A model generated the notes under the pieces. That model was not told the origin of the DNA and did no database searches. It saw only the letters and a program-made list of their open reading frames with translations. Below are positions 36,128 to 45,382 of a stretch of 64,000 nucleotides of DNA, piece by piece. Both the position numbers and the translations under genes were made by a program. Positions within the stretch are counted from its first letter, which is position 1. Every line of letters starts with the position of its first letter. This DNA is from Photobacterium indicum (GTDB lineage Bacteria > Pseudomonadota > Gammaproteobacteria > Enterobacterales > Vibrionaceae), in NCBI RefSeq assembly GCF_003026215.1, contig NZ_PYOC01000003.1, positions 434,001-498,000 on the forward strand, given 5' to 3'.

Positions 36128-37813
36128 ATGAACAAACTCAATTTAAAGAGCAAATTATTACTGCTCAGCTTGCTACCAGTGTTTATTATCATGAGTGTCG
36201 CGATTGGCATTGTTCTTAATTTAGAAAACAAAGCATTAGATGAACAAGTCGAACACTTCAATAATAAATTAATTAGCGAACGAAAAAGTCAGCTTAAAGA
36301 TGCAGTTAACATCAACAAACATGCTGTTGAGAATATCCTCGCCGCCAATAGTGATAAAAAGCAAGCCATTCAACAAATTCGGGAGCTGCTACTTCCGTTG
36401 AGATTTGCGATTAACAATACCGGCTACATTTTTATCTATGACAAGAATGGCAACAACATTGTTCATGCCGCAAGTCCGGAGAAACAAGATAAGAACCATC
36501 GAGGAATGACAGATCCGAACGGCGTCAAAATTCTTGAGAAACTGTACCAAGCCGCGCAACAAGGTGGGGGGTTCGTCAACTATGTTCATCCGAAAAGCGG
36601 CAATCCTACCCCACAGCCTAAACTCAGTTACGCCTCTTCAATCAAAAATACAGACTGGTTTATCGGTACAGGAGTATACATTGATGATATTAATAACGAA
36701 GTCTCTGAGTACCAGTTAACAGCTAAAAATGAAATGAATGAGCGTTTTAATATTGTTCTACTCACTTCTGGTATTTTAAGTCTATTGACGATCTTTACGA
36801 TCATTTTCACTGCAAATCGTATTATACGTCCAGTACAGAATATGGTTGAAACCTTGAATGATATTGCCGACGGTGAAGGTGATTTAACCCGCCGCCTTGA
36901 TATCAATGGCCATGATGAAATTGCGCAACTGGGCAACGCATTCAACCGCTTTGCCACAAAATTACAACATATCATCCGACAAGTCTCCACAGTAACCGAT
37001 CAAGTATCCGGTGCTGCGGGCAATATTCACAACCAAACAGCCAGCCTTACTCGCCAGCTCCAAGAACATAACAACGAAACAGAACAAGTTGTCACTGCTG
37101 TTACTGAGATGAGCTCAGCAGCAAGTGAAGTAGCAATGAATGCGAATGAAGTTTCAAGCGCAACCAGTGATGCAAGCCAAGATTCTATCGTCGCCCAGCA
37201 ACGCGTTGATACATCTGTTGTTTCAATCACTGCATTAGTTGAAGAAGTCGATCAGGCAGCACAACATATTCATTCGTTAAACCAGCAATCACAAAAAATC
37301 GATAATGTATTAAAAGTAATCGGTGAAATTGCAGAGCAAACTAACCTACTCGCTTTAAATGCAGCGATTGAAGCAGCACGGGCTGGCGAGCAAGGTCGTG
37401 GGTTTGCTGTCGTTGCAGATGAAGTGCGTGGGTTAGCAAGCCGTACTCAATCAAGCACCAAAGAAATAAAAGAAATGTTAGATGAACTGCATCGATTAGT
37501 GTCCCAGGCAGTAACGTCGATGGATCATAGTCAATCTACCTGTACTGAAGCAGTGGATGCTGCAAATTTAATTACAGATAGCCTTTCTTCTGTTACGGGC
37601 GCTGTTGAATCAATTAATGACATGACAAGTCAAATCGCGACGGCTGCAACAGAACAAAGTTCGGTCACCGATGAAATCAATCGTAATATGGTTTCTATAC
37701 AAGATATCGTGACCGATTTAATTCATTCGAGCAGCGACTCTGAAAAAATAGTTAATGAACTTAACCATGCTGGTAGTGAGCTGAAAAGTTTGGTTGGGCA
37801 ATTTAAAGTATAA
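36128..37813 (+). CDS. Methyl-accepting chemotaxis protein with a Cache-type sensor
   Basis: This 561-residue receptor has a membrane helix at about 8-30 and a periplasmic single-Cache domain at about 35-195 ([17 protein letters not shown], then [13 protein letters not shown]). A second membrane helix lies near 205-228, followed by a HAMP domain and a long cytoplasmic coiled coil. The conserved signalling tip [20 protein letters not shown] and [13 protein letters not shown] bind CheA/CheW. No C-terminal CheR tether is visible. The ligand is unknown; small-molecule carboxylates are common for this sensor type. Single-gene unit. Confidence 0.9.
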   Translation: MNKLNLKSKLLLLSLLPVFIIMSVAIGIVLNLENKALDEQVEHFNNKLISERKSQLKDAVNINKHAVENILAANSDKKQAIQQIRELLLPLRFAINNTGYIFIYDKNGNNIVHAASPEKQDKNHRGMTDPNGVKILEKLYQAAQQGGGFVNYVHPKSGNPTPQPKLSYASSIKNTDWFIGTGVYIDDINNEVSEYQLTAKNEMNERFNIVLLTSGILSLLTIFTIIFTANRIIRPVQNMVETLNDIADGEGDLTRRLDINGHDEIAQLGNAFNRFATKLQHIIRQVSTVTDQVSGAAGNIHNQTASLTRQLQEHNNETEQVVTAVTEMSSAASEVAMNANEVSSATSDASQDSIVAQQRVDTSVVSITALVEEVDQAAQHIHSLNQQSQKIDNVLKVIGEIAEQTNLLALNAAIEAARAGEQGRGFAVVADEVRGLASRTQSSTKEIKEMLDELHRLVSQAVTSMDHSQSTCTEAVDAANLITDSLSSVTGAVESINDMTSQIATAATEQSSVTDEINRNMVSIQDIVTDLIHSSSDSEKIVNELNHAGSELKSLVGQFKV

Positions 37814-37843
37814 ATACATCAATTATTTATATTCATTCACATT

Positions 37844-37872
37844 AAATGGCAGCCCTTAGGTTGCCATTTTTA
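37844..37872 (+). terminator. Intrinsic terminator after the chemoreceptor gene
   Basis: AAATGGCA (37844-37851) pairs with TGCCATTT (37862-37869) and is followed by T residues. Confidence 0.8.
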
Positions 37873-37996
37873 TATTCAAGCCTGCCAAAATCAACATCTA
37901 CCCTCTCTATCGAGCATTTGATGCAACTAACATTTTTGCACTGATAATCTATGTAAACTGCCGCAACTTTTAGTATCACGATAAATAAACAACTTT

Positions 37997-39004
37997 ATGG
38001 CAACGATTAAAGATGTGGCAAAACTGGCTGGCGTCTCTACTGCGACAGTCTCCCGAGTAATTAATAACACCACATATGTTGAGCCCGTGACCCAAGAACG
38101 CGTTCAAAAAGCAATGAAAGAACTGAATTACCACCGTGATGCTAGGGCTGCAGCATTAGCAAGTCGTTCTAACAACACCCTCGGCTTATTAACCGGCAAT
38201 CTTGCCGACCCATTCTTTGCATTAATCGCTAAAAGTGTCGAAGAAGTCGCGCGTTCACAAAGCTGTCAGCTTGTTGTGGTCAGCGGTGGTCATAATGCCC
38301 AACGAGAAAAAGAAGGTTTAGACTTTCTGATCAGCCAAGGCTGTGAAGCCATGGTAGTACACTCAAAAATGCTGGATGACGCGACACTGCTTCGTTACAG
38401 CGCTCAACTACCCGCCATGGTATTAATCAACCGTACTATTCCTCAGCTTGCTCATCGGGCAGTTTGGGTCGATAACCGTGCAGGAGCAGCTAAATCCGTC
38501 GACCATTTGATCGCATCGGGTCACCGCAAAATTGCTTGCGTTACCAGTGATCTGCCTATTGAGGATCGAACAGAACGACTTGAAGGCTATCGCCAAGCAA
38601 TGGCATGTGCCAATCTCACCATTCAGCCCAATTGGGTTATCAACCAACCCTTTAGTGAAGAAGGTGGAGAAGCCGCAGGTAAGCTTCTGATCAAGCAATG
38701 CCCTGAAGTAACAGCCGTTGTCACATTCAATGATGTAATGGCAGCCGGCTTAATGGCAAGCTTGTATGAGCAAGGCTATAAAATCCCAAATGACTATTCC
38801 ATTATCGGCTTTGATGATGTGCTACTTGCACGCTACCTCTACCCTCGCCTCTCTACTATGCATAACCCGATCGATTTGATGTCGACACATGCCGCAAAAT
38901 TAGCCTTACAGCTACGTGAGCAAAGTAATATTTTACCTTCAACAAACCTATTTGATGCCAATTTAGTATGCCGCCAAAGTGTTTCTATACCCCGACAAGC
39001 TTAA
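37997..39004 (+). CDS. LacI-family repressor, GalR-like
   Basis: The 335-residue protein has a LacI-type helix-turn-helix (MATIKDVAKLAGVSTATVSRVINN, residues 1-24), a hinge helix with AAALASRSNNTLG, and a periplasmic-binding-like effector domain. It is close to remembered E. coli GalR/GalS (LVVHAKM-like VVHSKM, IGFDDVLLARYLYPRL). Downstream, however, lie an NhaC-family transporter and a C-S lyase-like gene, not galactose genes. A consensus GalR-type operator stands between them, so the ligand specificity has probably changed. There is no obvious ribosome site before ATG 37997. Confidence 0.87.
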   Translation: MATIKDVAKLAGVSTATVSRVINNTTYVEPVTQERVQKAMKELNYHRDARAAALASRSNNTLGLLTGNLADPFFALIAKSVEEVARSQSCQLVVVSGGHNAQREKEGLDFLISQGCEAMVVHSKMLDDATLLRYSAQLPAMVLINRTIPQLAHRAVWVDNRAGAAKSVDHLIASGHRKIACVTSDLPIEDRTERLEGYRQAMACANLTIQPNWVINQPFSEEGGEAAGKLLIKQCPEVTAVVTFNDVMAAGLMASLYEQGYKIPNDYSIIGFDDVLLARYLYPRLSTMHNPIDLMSTHAAKLALQLREQSNILPSTNLFDANLVCRQSVSIPRQA

Positions 39005-39035
39005 AAACCGTGATCAAGTTCAAATGTGAAGATCT

Positions 39036-39053
39036 CATGTAACCGCTTACATG
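39036..39053 (+). promoter_or_regulatory. GalR/LacI-type operator upstream of nhaC-like and malY-like genes
   Basis: CATGTAA-CCGC-TTACATG has perfect 7-base arms and fits the GalR-family consensus TGTAAnCGnTTACA exactly. It lies 116 bases before the NhaC-family start codon and directly behind the GalR-like gene, whose DNA-reading helix would be expected to recognise such a site. Confidence 0.78.
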
Positions 39054-39168
39054 AAACGGATACATAAGTCTCATTTTACCTAGTGTGTACCTCTTATTAT
39101 GGCGACGTTGAAACAACCTACGATTATAAAAAATTCTGTACGACTTTACTTTTTAAGAGGACAAATCA

Positions 39169-40632
39169 ATGACGAATAATAAGCCTCTGCCAACTTTAGC
39201 ATTAGCGATTGCACCTATCGCTGTTATGTTTGGCTTACTCGTGATCGGCTACGGCATACTAGGTTTACGCATCGAACCTCTATTACTTATCTCTGCCGTT
39301 TTCACGGGCGGGATAGCCTATAAAATGGGTTATAACTGGGATGACATCATGGGGGCTATCGTTGAAAAATTAGCGAAAGCCATGCCTGTTATTTTGATTT
39401 TAGTTTCAGTGGGCGGCTTAATTGCCAGCTGGATGGTAAGTGGTACGATTCCTTTCATGGTGTATTGGGGCTTAAAAGTCATTAGTCCTGAGTACATTTT
39501 GATTGCTGCGTTCTTCGTAACTTCGGTAGTATCTGTATGTACGGGTACATCTTGGGGCTCTGCGGGTACTGTTGGCGTCGCCTTAATGGGTGTTGCTGCT
39601 GGGCTTGATGTATCACTCGCTGCTGCTGCAGGTGCGGTGGTATCTGGCGCATACTTCGGTGACAAACTATCACCTCTTTCTGATTCAACCAACTTCGCGC
39701 CAGTTGTATCAGGCACGACCCTTTACGAACATATCCAACACATGCTTTACACCACGATTCCTGGCTTTGTTATTGCCTCAATCGTGTTCTTTATTGCAGG
39801 TCAACATGGTGATGTCGCCAATGTCAGCGAACCTCAAAAAGTTATCGATATTCTTACCGGTATCGAAAGCCTTTATAACCTGAACATTATATTAGCCCTT
39901 CCTCCTGTTCTTATTCTTTGGGGCGCTGTAACTAAAAAACCCGTTCTTCCTCTTATGCTAACCGCTTCTGCGTTAGGGCTTGGTTTGGGTATGGCAGTAC
40001 AAGGGTTTAGCCTACAGCAAGGTTTTCAAGCATACGTTGATGGCTTTAACATCAGCATGCTAAGTGATAATGGTCATGCTATCGATGGCCTAGTACCAGA
40101 CATTGCGAAGCTGCTTAACCGTGGTGGCTTATTCTCGATGATGAGCACTATTTTACTGGTATTTTGTGCTTTCGCTTTTGCAGGTATTTTGAGCCTTACA
40201 GGTGCACTTAATGTTGTACTTGGTCGCTTCTTACACCTGATTCGCACTACGGGTCAGCTAATTTTATCTACCGTTATTGCAACCATTACAGTGGTGTTCA
40301 CCACATCTGATGGCAAGCTTGCACTGTTAATTCCAGGGGAATTATTCCAAGGCGCTTATCGCAAGATGGGCTTAGACACCAAAAATCTTTCTCGTACATT
40401 AGAAGATGCAGGCACGATCATCGAACCATTGGTTCCATGGACTGCTGCTGGTATCTACATGGCAAGTACATTAGATGTACCAACACTTGATTATTTACCG
40501 TGGGCAGTTCAGTGCTACACCGGGGTTATCTTCGCGATTATTTACGGTTTCACTGGCTTTGGTATCGCTAAAGCGAAGCCTATCGGTACAGAAGAACAAA
40601 CCGTCAATATGTCTCCTGCTGACGTTAAATAA
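39169..40632 (+). CDS. NhaC-family Na+-coupled antiporter
   Basis: The 487-residue membrane protein has the NhaC family pattern of about 11-12 helices, with signature stretches CTGTSWGSAGTVGVA and GDKLSPLSDSTNFAP. GAGGACA precedes ATG 39169. It is cotranscribed with the malY/patB-like gene 28 bases downstream and probably controlled by the GalR-like protein through the operator at 39036. The pairing with a PLP enzyme acting on sulfur amino acids suggests that it may move an amino acid or its breakdown product in exchange for Na+ or H+, as MleN-type relatives do with organic acids. The cargo is inference. Confidence 0.85.
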   Translation: MTNNKPLPTLALAIAPIAVMFGLLVIGYGILGLRIEPLLLISAVFTGGIAYKMGYNWDDIMGAIVEKLAKAMPVILILVSVGGLIASWMVSGTIPFMVYWGLKVISPEYILIAAFFVTSVVSVCTGTSWGSAGTVGVALMGVAAGLDVSLAAAAGAVVSGAYFGDKLSPLSDSTNFAPVVSGTTLYEHIQHMLYTTIPGFVIASIVFFIAGQHGDVANVSEPQKVIDILTGIESLYNLNIILALPPVLILWGAVTKKPVLPLMLTASALGLGLGMAVQGFSLQQGFQAYVDGFNISMLSDNGHAIDGLVPDIAKLLNRGGLFSMMSTILLVFCAFAFAGILSLTGALNVVLGRFLHLIRTTGQLILSTVIATITVVFTTSDGKLALLIPGELFQGAYRKMGLDTKNLSRTLEDAGTIIEPLVPWTAAGIYMASTLDVPTLDYLPWAVQCYTGVIFAIIYGFTGFGIAKAKPIGTEEQTVNMSPADVK

Positions 40633-40659
40633 ATTAAAAAGCAAAATAAGGTAAACGCA

Positions 40660-41829
40660 ATGACTACACATTTTGATCAAGTAAATGATCGCCATAATAG
40701 TGGTTCATTGAAATGGGATTTCATGGAACAAAAGCTCGGATTACATGAAGACGGGCTACTACCAATGTGGGTTTCAGACTACGATTTCAAAGCGCCACCA
40801 GCGGTGCTAGAAGCATTAAACACGCGCATTGAACACGGTATATTTGGCTACGCTGAACGCAATAGCGAGTACTACCAAGCCGTTATTAACTGGTACAAGA
40901 CTCGACACAATATCACGCTACCGCAATCATGGATTACTACTGTGCATGGCGTGTTACCTGGCTTGTCTATCATCATTCAGATGCTCACACAGATTGGTGA
41001 TGGCGTCGTAATGCAAACACCAGGCTATGGTTCATTTCGTAAAATTACAGAGCTGAATGATCGCCATATAATTGAAAATCCATTGCTCAAAAATAATGGT
41101 TATTACACCATGGATTTAGACCATCTCGAGTCATGCTTCAGCAGCGGTGCTAAAGTAATGATTTTGTGTAATCCGCATAACCCTGTTGGCCGTGCTTGGT
41201 CTGAAAGCGAAATGATCGCGGTTGCTGAGCTATGCAAAAAATACAATGTATGGCTATTAAGTGATGAGATCTGGGGCGATTTAACCATGCCAAATCATTG
41301 TTACTTCTCTGCCCTATCGTTACCAAGTGAATTACAACAGCAACTAGTGGTGGCGACAGCCGCGAGTAAAACATTTGGCTTATCGTCAATGCGTATATCT
41401 AATTTCATGATTCCAAATGAAGTATTACGCTGCCAGTTTACACGCCGTTTAGACTCACACGGTATGGATGTATATAACAGCATGGCAATGTGCGCGGCAA
41501 CGACAGCTTATCAAACATCGGCGCAATGGTTAGACGAATTAAAGAACTACTTACAAAGCAATATTGAGTACCTTGATACGTTTATTGCCACTCAATTACC
41601 GATGCTGAAATTTCAACAGCCGGAAGCTGGTTATTTGGCGTGGGTTGATTGTCGTCAATTAGGTTTAGATGATAAGCAATTAGAAAAGCAGATGGTCAGC
41701 GCTGGCATTGTACCAAGTATGGGCATTGCATTTGGAGAAGATGGAAAAGGCTTCATCCGCCTTAACCTTGGCTGTCCAAGAGCAACGCTCATTGAAGCCT
41801 GTCAACGAATGAAGCAAGCACTGAGCTAA
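40660..41829 (+). CDS. MalY/PatB-family PLP-dependent C-S beta-lyase
   Basis: This 389-residue fold-type I aminotransferase-like enzyme has the PLP-stacking HGVLPG region near residue 96, NPHNPVGRAW (171-180), SDEIWGDL (201-208) and the Schiff-base lysine in TAASKTFGLSS (Lys 237). MalY/PatB enzymes cleave cystathionine or cysteine conjugates to pyruvate, ammonia and a thiol. Related E. coli MalY also represses MalT, but no maltose genes are near. It ends the operon with the NhaC-family gene. AAGGTAAAC serves as ribosome site. Confidence 0.87.
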   Translation: MTTHFDQVNDRHNSGSLKWDFMEQKLGLHEDGLLPMWVSDYDFKAPPAVLEALNTRIEHGIFGYAERNSEYYQAVINWYKTRHNITLPQSWITTVHGVLPGLSIIIQMLTQIGDGVVMQTPGYGSFRKITELNDRHIIENPLLKNNGYYTMDLDHLESCFSSGAKVMILCNPHNPVGRAWSESEMIAVAELCKKYNVWLLSDEIWGDLTMPNHCYFSALSLPSELQQQLVVATAASKTFGLSSMRISNFMIPNEVLRCQFTRRLDSHGMDVYNSMAMCAATTAYQTSAQWLDELKNYLQSNIEYLDTFIATQLPMLKFQQPEAGYLAWVDCRQLGLDDKQLEKQMVSAGIVPSMGIAFGEDGKGFIRLNLGCPRATLIEACQRMKQALS

Positions 41830-41868
41830 TAGAGTCGAGTCTGTTCAAGTAAGTAAGACCGTTATAGG

Positions 41869-41896
41869 TGGCAGCTAATTTAGCTGCCATTTTTCA
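41869..41896 (+). terminator. Intrinsic terminator after the malY-like gene
   Basis: TGGCAGCTA (41869-41877) pairs with TAGCTGCCA (41881-41889) around ATT, followed by five T. Confidence 0.9.
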
Positions 41897-42013
41897 TATT
41901 CAGTTCCCTTCACCTAACTTCGCAATGCTCCATCTTGCATCAGTAGCACCTGTAAATAGTTTCACTTGATAGCATCACAATTCAGACATCTTTGATAAGA
42001 CAAAACTTGAAAC

Positions 42014-42044
42014 AAAAAAAGGTCTGAAAATCATTTCAGACCTT
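42014..42044 (-). terminator. Intrinsic terminator of the DsbA-like gene on the minus strand
   Basis: On the minus strand AAGGTCTGAAA (42034-42044) pairs with TTTCAGACCTT (42019-42029) and runs into seven T (42014-42020 as A on the plus strand). Confidence 0.85.
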
Positions 42045-42118
42045 AAGTCTATCGTGCTTAACTCATAATCACGCTCACTCATGATCAGTGTATTAGGTAG
42101 TTTTATCAGCCAGCTTTA

Positions 42119-42862
42119 TTAGCTAAGTTTCTTAAGTGCCTCTTCTACGATCGGCTTTAGCTGATCGTAAGGTAAATAACCCGGTAAGATTTGATCACCA
42201 ATCAGCATGGCTGGTGTGCCATTTAGACCCAACTCACTGAATATTTGGTAACTCTTATCAATGGTTGGCTTTAATGTATTCGAGGCATCGAGCAACATCT
42301 GAGTTTTCGTTACCTGTGCTACACGCTCTAACGATGACTTATCATGACGACCATTTTTTCTGATTAAATAATCATGCACTTTCATGTAGCCATCTGGGTC
42401 ATTCTTCCAAACATTCAATGCGTACTGTGCTGAATTAGTATCAATACCCACAACCTCTCGTTGTTGCAGAGGAACAAAAACATTCACCACCCGTACTTCT
42501 GGATTCTCTTCAGTTAAACGTTGTAACACAGGATCTAAACGCTTGCAGTACGGGCAGTTAAAATCAGTAAAGTTGACAATAGTTAGCTTGGGATTATCTG
42601 TACCAAATGCAGCTAAATCAGGGTTGTTGTATAACCAATCATGATACTTCTTCAACGTCACTGCTGTTTTGTTTTCTTGGTCAATATACATATTTAGGCT
42701 GGTTAATAAGCCATCAATCAATTCTGGCTTTTGTTCCAAAATAGATTCAATCTTAACTAGATTATCTTGCTGATCTGATGTCAAAGGTGCTGCTTTTGCA
42801 GGTATAGCTGCCACAAATAATACAGCTGAAACTGCTGCTGCAATTAATGAAAGTTTTTTCAC
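42119..42862 (-). CDS. DsbA-family periplasmic thiol-disulfide oxidoreductase (Com1/ScsC-like)
   Basis: The 247-residue precursor has a signal peptide (MKKLSLIAAAVSAVLFVAAI ... AKAAP), an N-terminal helical segment (about 28-80) like the oligomerisation region of ScsC/DsbP-type proteins, and a thioredoxin fold with CPYC at 103-106 (DFNCPYCKRLDP). A cis-proline loop GTPAM follows. I chose GTG 42862 as start, since AGGA lies eight bases upstream and the signal peptide begins there. An in-frame extension to 42961 would run into repeat DNA. An unknown small membrane protein gene and btuD lie upstream on the same strand. Confidence 0.85.
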   Translation of the reverse strand: MKKLSLIAAAVSAVLFVAAIPAKAAPLTSDQQDNLVKIESILEQKPELIDGLLTSLNMYIDQENKTAVTLKKYHDWLYNNPDLAAFGTDNPKLTIVNFTDFNCPYCKRLDPVLQRLTEENPEVRVVNVFVPLQQREVVGIDTNSAQYALNVWKNDPDGYMKVHDYLIRKNGRHDKSSLERVAQVTKTQMLLDASNTLKPTIDKSYQIFSELGLNGTPAMLIGDQILPGYLPYDQLKPIVEEALKKLS

Positions 42863-42909
42863 AATAAAATCCTGTAGTAATAATAAAGAACGTATTAATT
42901 CATTTTTTA

Positions 42910-42937
42910 CACCAATCTGGATAAGTAGATGATCACA
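42910..42937 (-). repeat. End fragment of the 162-bp inverted-repeat element
   Basis: ACACCAATCTGGATAAGTAGATGATCAC closely matches the terminal inverted repeat of the elements at 10992 and 57751 (right end read in reverse complement). The rest of the element is not recognisable here. Confidence 0.55.
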
Positions 42938-42992
42938 AGCTTGCACAGCAAAAATGAACAAACACTTATTTTGGTTGGTATTACTTCAGGGG

Positions 42993-43355
42993 TTACTCCA
43001 GAAAAACACAATTATGTAAGTGGGTGCGATATTGAGGTAATGCAGGAGAACATGGCTGCCAATGCAAGTAGAAACGGCACGCCATACATAACGTAAGTAA
43101 CAGGGAAAATGAGAGTAGAATTACGGCTAAATAGTTGTCTGTTTTTACTTCAGAGCAACTTCTAACAAGGTGATCAAGTAATTGACATGTGCCTGTGGGT
43201 ACTGATGAAGATACAGCAGAAAAAGTATCATTGGTTTGATTAATCGAAGATGATGGCACAGATTTCATGCACACTAAAAGCATCATCACAAGCAAGATGA
43301 CAAAACTTGTCACGCGTTGCTTAAGCGCATTATGTGTGAGAGAAAAAGAAACCAT
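42993..43355 (-). CDS. Small two-span membrane protein of unknown function
   Basis: The predicted 120-residue protein has two hydrophobic helices, about 15-30 (VTSFVILLVMMLLVCM) and 77-95 (YLAVILLSFSLLLTLCMACR), joined by a Ser/Thr-rich loop containing CQLLDHLVRSC. His and Cys residues near the C terminus (HLHNC) could bind metal. It lies between btuD and the DsbA-like gene on the same strand. The loop would face the periplasm, where the neighbouring oxidase could act on its cysteines; that is speculation. The ribosome site is weak, so the gene itself is only moderately certain. I do not recognise the family. Confidence 0.5.
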   Translation of the reverse strand: MVSFSLTHNALKQRVTSFVILLVMMLLVCMKSVPSSSINQTNDTFSAVSSSVPTGTCQLLDHLVRSCSEVKTDNYLAVILLSFSLLLTLCMACRFYLHWQPCSPALPQYRTHLHNCVFLE

Positions 43356-43458
43356 GATGAATTAACTTAACCTTACGTTCTGACTACTTGGGTATAGTTA
43401 GAATAACACTCTCTCTATTAGTTCATTTTATTCGTAGAACAGTTTTATTCGACACGCC

Positions 43459-44244
43459 CTAGTCATTAAAAATCAGGCAACTCCGCCCTTCATGCTCAAT
43501 ACGCTGAACTTGCGTCGCAAACGTAGATTCAAGCTGCTCTACAGTCATCACATCAGATGGTTTCCCTTTCACCACGCACGATCCATTATTCAATAACAGT
43601 ACTTTGTCTGCTTCTCGCAGCGTACGATTCAGATCATGATTGGCCATCACAACGGCAATACCTTGTTCAGCCATACGTCGAACCAGCTTATACATCGCGG
43701 CTTCTTGGCCAATGTCTAATGCTGCTGCAGGTTCATCTAATATTAACAATGTAGCTTCGGGGTTTATTGCGGGCCATACCTGTAAACAAGCAGCAGCAAG
43801 ACGAACACGTTGCCATTCTCCGCCAGAAAGCGTTTGGATATTTCGATTTAATTTATCGGTAATATTTAATGCTTGGCAAATTTCATCTAGCGCGTGTTGA
43901 ACGTGGTCTGCCTGCGGGTTATTCAAAGCCGATAACGATAGGGCTAAATAATGGTAAACTGCTACCGAAAACGCTGGGCGATCTTGCTGAGAAAGGTAAC
44001 AACGCATTCGAGCTAACGATGGTAAATCATAGTCAGACAATAGCTGCCCCATGAAAGTAATCTCACCCTGCCCTTCGAATAAACCCGATAACATCGAAAT
44101 AGCGGTACTTTTACCACTTCCGTTTGGCCCAATAAAATGCACAATTTCACCCGCATCAATCGTAAATGAAACGGGTAATAACCGAGGTGGCATAGCCAAA
44201 TTTTTCGCATCAAGAATCATCGTATCTATCTTGTTAATCAACAT
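43459..44244 (-). CDS. btuD: Vitamin B12 ABC importer ATPase BtuD
   Basis: The 261-residue ATPase has Walker [10 protein letters not shown] (39-47), signature [13 protein letters not shown], Walker [13 protein letters not shown] and H-loop MANHD. The [12 protein letters not shown] signature followed by a composite '[17 protein letters not shown]' region is typical of BtuD. The start is placed at ATG 44244, overlapping the end of btuC by 11 bases; ATG 44220 is an alternative because neither has a good ribosome site. With BtuC it forms the BtuC2D2 importer, which needs the periplasmic binder BtuF, not encoded in this window. Confidence 0.9.
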   Translation of the reverse strand: MLINKIDTMILDAKNLAMPPRLLPVSFTIDAGEIVHFIGPNGSGKSTAISMLSGLFEGQGEITFMGQLLSDYDLPSLARMRCYLSQQDRPAFSVAVYHYLALSLSALNNPQADHVQHALDEICQALNITDKLNRNIQTLSGGEWQRVRLAAACLQVWPAINPEATLLILDEPAAALDIGQEAAMYKLVRRMAEQGIAVVMANHDLNRTLREADKVLLLNNGSCVVKGKPSDVMTVEQLESTFATQVQRIEHEGRSCLIFND

Positions 44245-45226
44245 GTGAACGCAGTAGCATCCACACAAAAATGGGGGCACCAATCGTCGTTGTAACCACC
44301 CCTACGGGCAATTCAGCAGACGGTAGAATGACACGAGATAAGGTATCGGCCAATGCTAATAACAATCCACCGCATAAAGCAGACAATGGTAATAAGTAGC
44401 GATTTTCAGCACCCAAGCTCATGCGTAATAGATGTGGAATAACCAAACCAACAAAACCGATCACACCGCCTAGCGCAACAGATGCTCCCACTAACAGCGA
44501 TACAATTAAGATAAATCGCCAGCGTAACGCTGCTACATCTAAGCCAAGTTGCTTGGCTTGAATTTCACCCAGCATCAGTAGGTCGAGTTTCTTACCTTGT
44601 AAACATAACCAGACTAAAACTGGTACAACAAAAAGCAAGACTGAAAGTTGCTGCCAGCTTACCCCACCCACGCTACCCATTAACCAGTACATTAACTGGC
44701 GCAAGTTTAAATCATCACTAAAGTAAAATGCCCACGTGACGACTGAACCCGATAAAATGCCCAGCGCCACACCTATAAGTAATAAGCGTGCGGTCGATAC
44801 TTTTCTACGCCGAGAAAGTCCGACTAATATCAGAGTAAAAATAAGGGCGCCTAACATGGCCGCTAACATTGTGAGAAACGGTGTAGGAACAAAAGGCAAT
44901 GCAAACAGTAGAATGACTAACGCTAGACTTGCCCCTCCCGAAATGCCCAATACACCAGGTTCAGCCAAAGGGTTGCCCAGTAGCACCTGCAATACCGCAC
45001 CAGACGCAGCCAAAGAAGCACCAATAGCCAATGCCGCAATTAAGCGTGGCATACGAAGCTGAGTAAGCAGTTGCTGCTCTAGTGCGCCATCTGGTGACCA
45101 TGGCAATATCCACATCTCACCAATAGAGAGTGATAAAATACACGTTGCCACCATTAAAATGGAAACAACCAAGAAACTGGCTTTCCAGCGAGTTTGTTGA
45201 CGTTGAATTAGGTCGTTTAAAAGCAT
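44234..45226 (-). CDS. btuC: Vitamin B12 ABC importer permease BtuC
   Basis: This 330-residue FecCD-family permease has ten helices and motifs shared with E. coli Btu[47 protein letters not shown] and [12 protein letters not shown] (the last in the gating/coupling region). The start is uncertain: ATG 45226 gives the usual length but lacks a ribosome site, while an in-frame TTG at 45259 is preceded by AAGG only two bases away. It overlaps btuD. No cobalamin riboswitch fits in the 156 bases before it. Confidence 0.9.
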   Translation of the reverse strand: MLLNDLIQRQQTRWKASFLVVSILMVATCILSLSIGEMWILPWSPDGALEQQLLTQLRMPRLIAALAIGASLAASGAVLQVLLGNPLAEPGVLGISGGASLALVILLFALPFVPTPFLTMLAAMLGALIFTLILVGLSRRRKVSTARLLLIGVALGILSGSVVTWAFYFSDDLNLRQLMYWLMGSVGGVSWQQLSVLLFVVPVLVWLCLQGKKLDLLMLGEIQAKQLGLDVAALRWRFILIVSLLVGASVALGGVIGFVGLVIPHLLRMSLGAENRYLLPLSALCGGLLLALADTLSRVILPSAELPVGVVTTTIGAPIFVWMLLRSHVD

Positions 45227-45382
45227 CGGCTGAATGGATAGGAAATACTGCGCTAACAATACCTTTTCAGTTCCGAAATGGAAAGAAGACCGTGATTAAA
45301 CAGTCTCCTTTAAGTCAAATCGCACTCATTTTCCGTTATCTTTCATCAAGAAAAATCAAATAACCCAAAAAGCTGAATTGAT

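Noticed and set aside
42863..42961. N-terminal extension of the DsbA-like protein to 42961
   Set aside because: The added codons come from the repeat fragment at 42910 and precede the signal peptide; GTG 42862 has the ribosome site.
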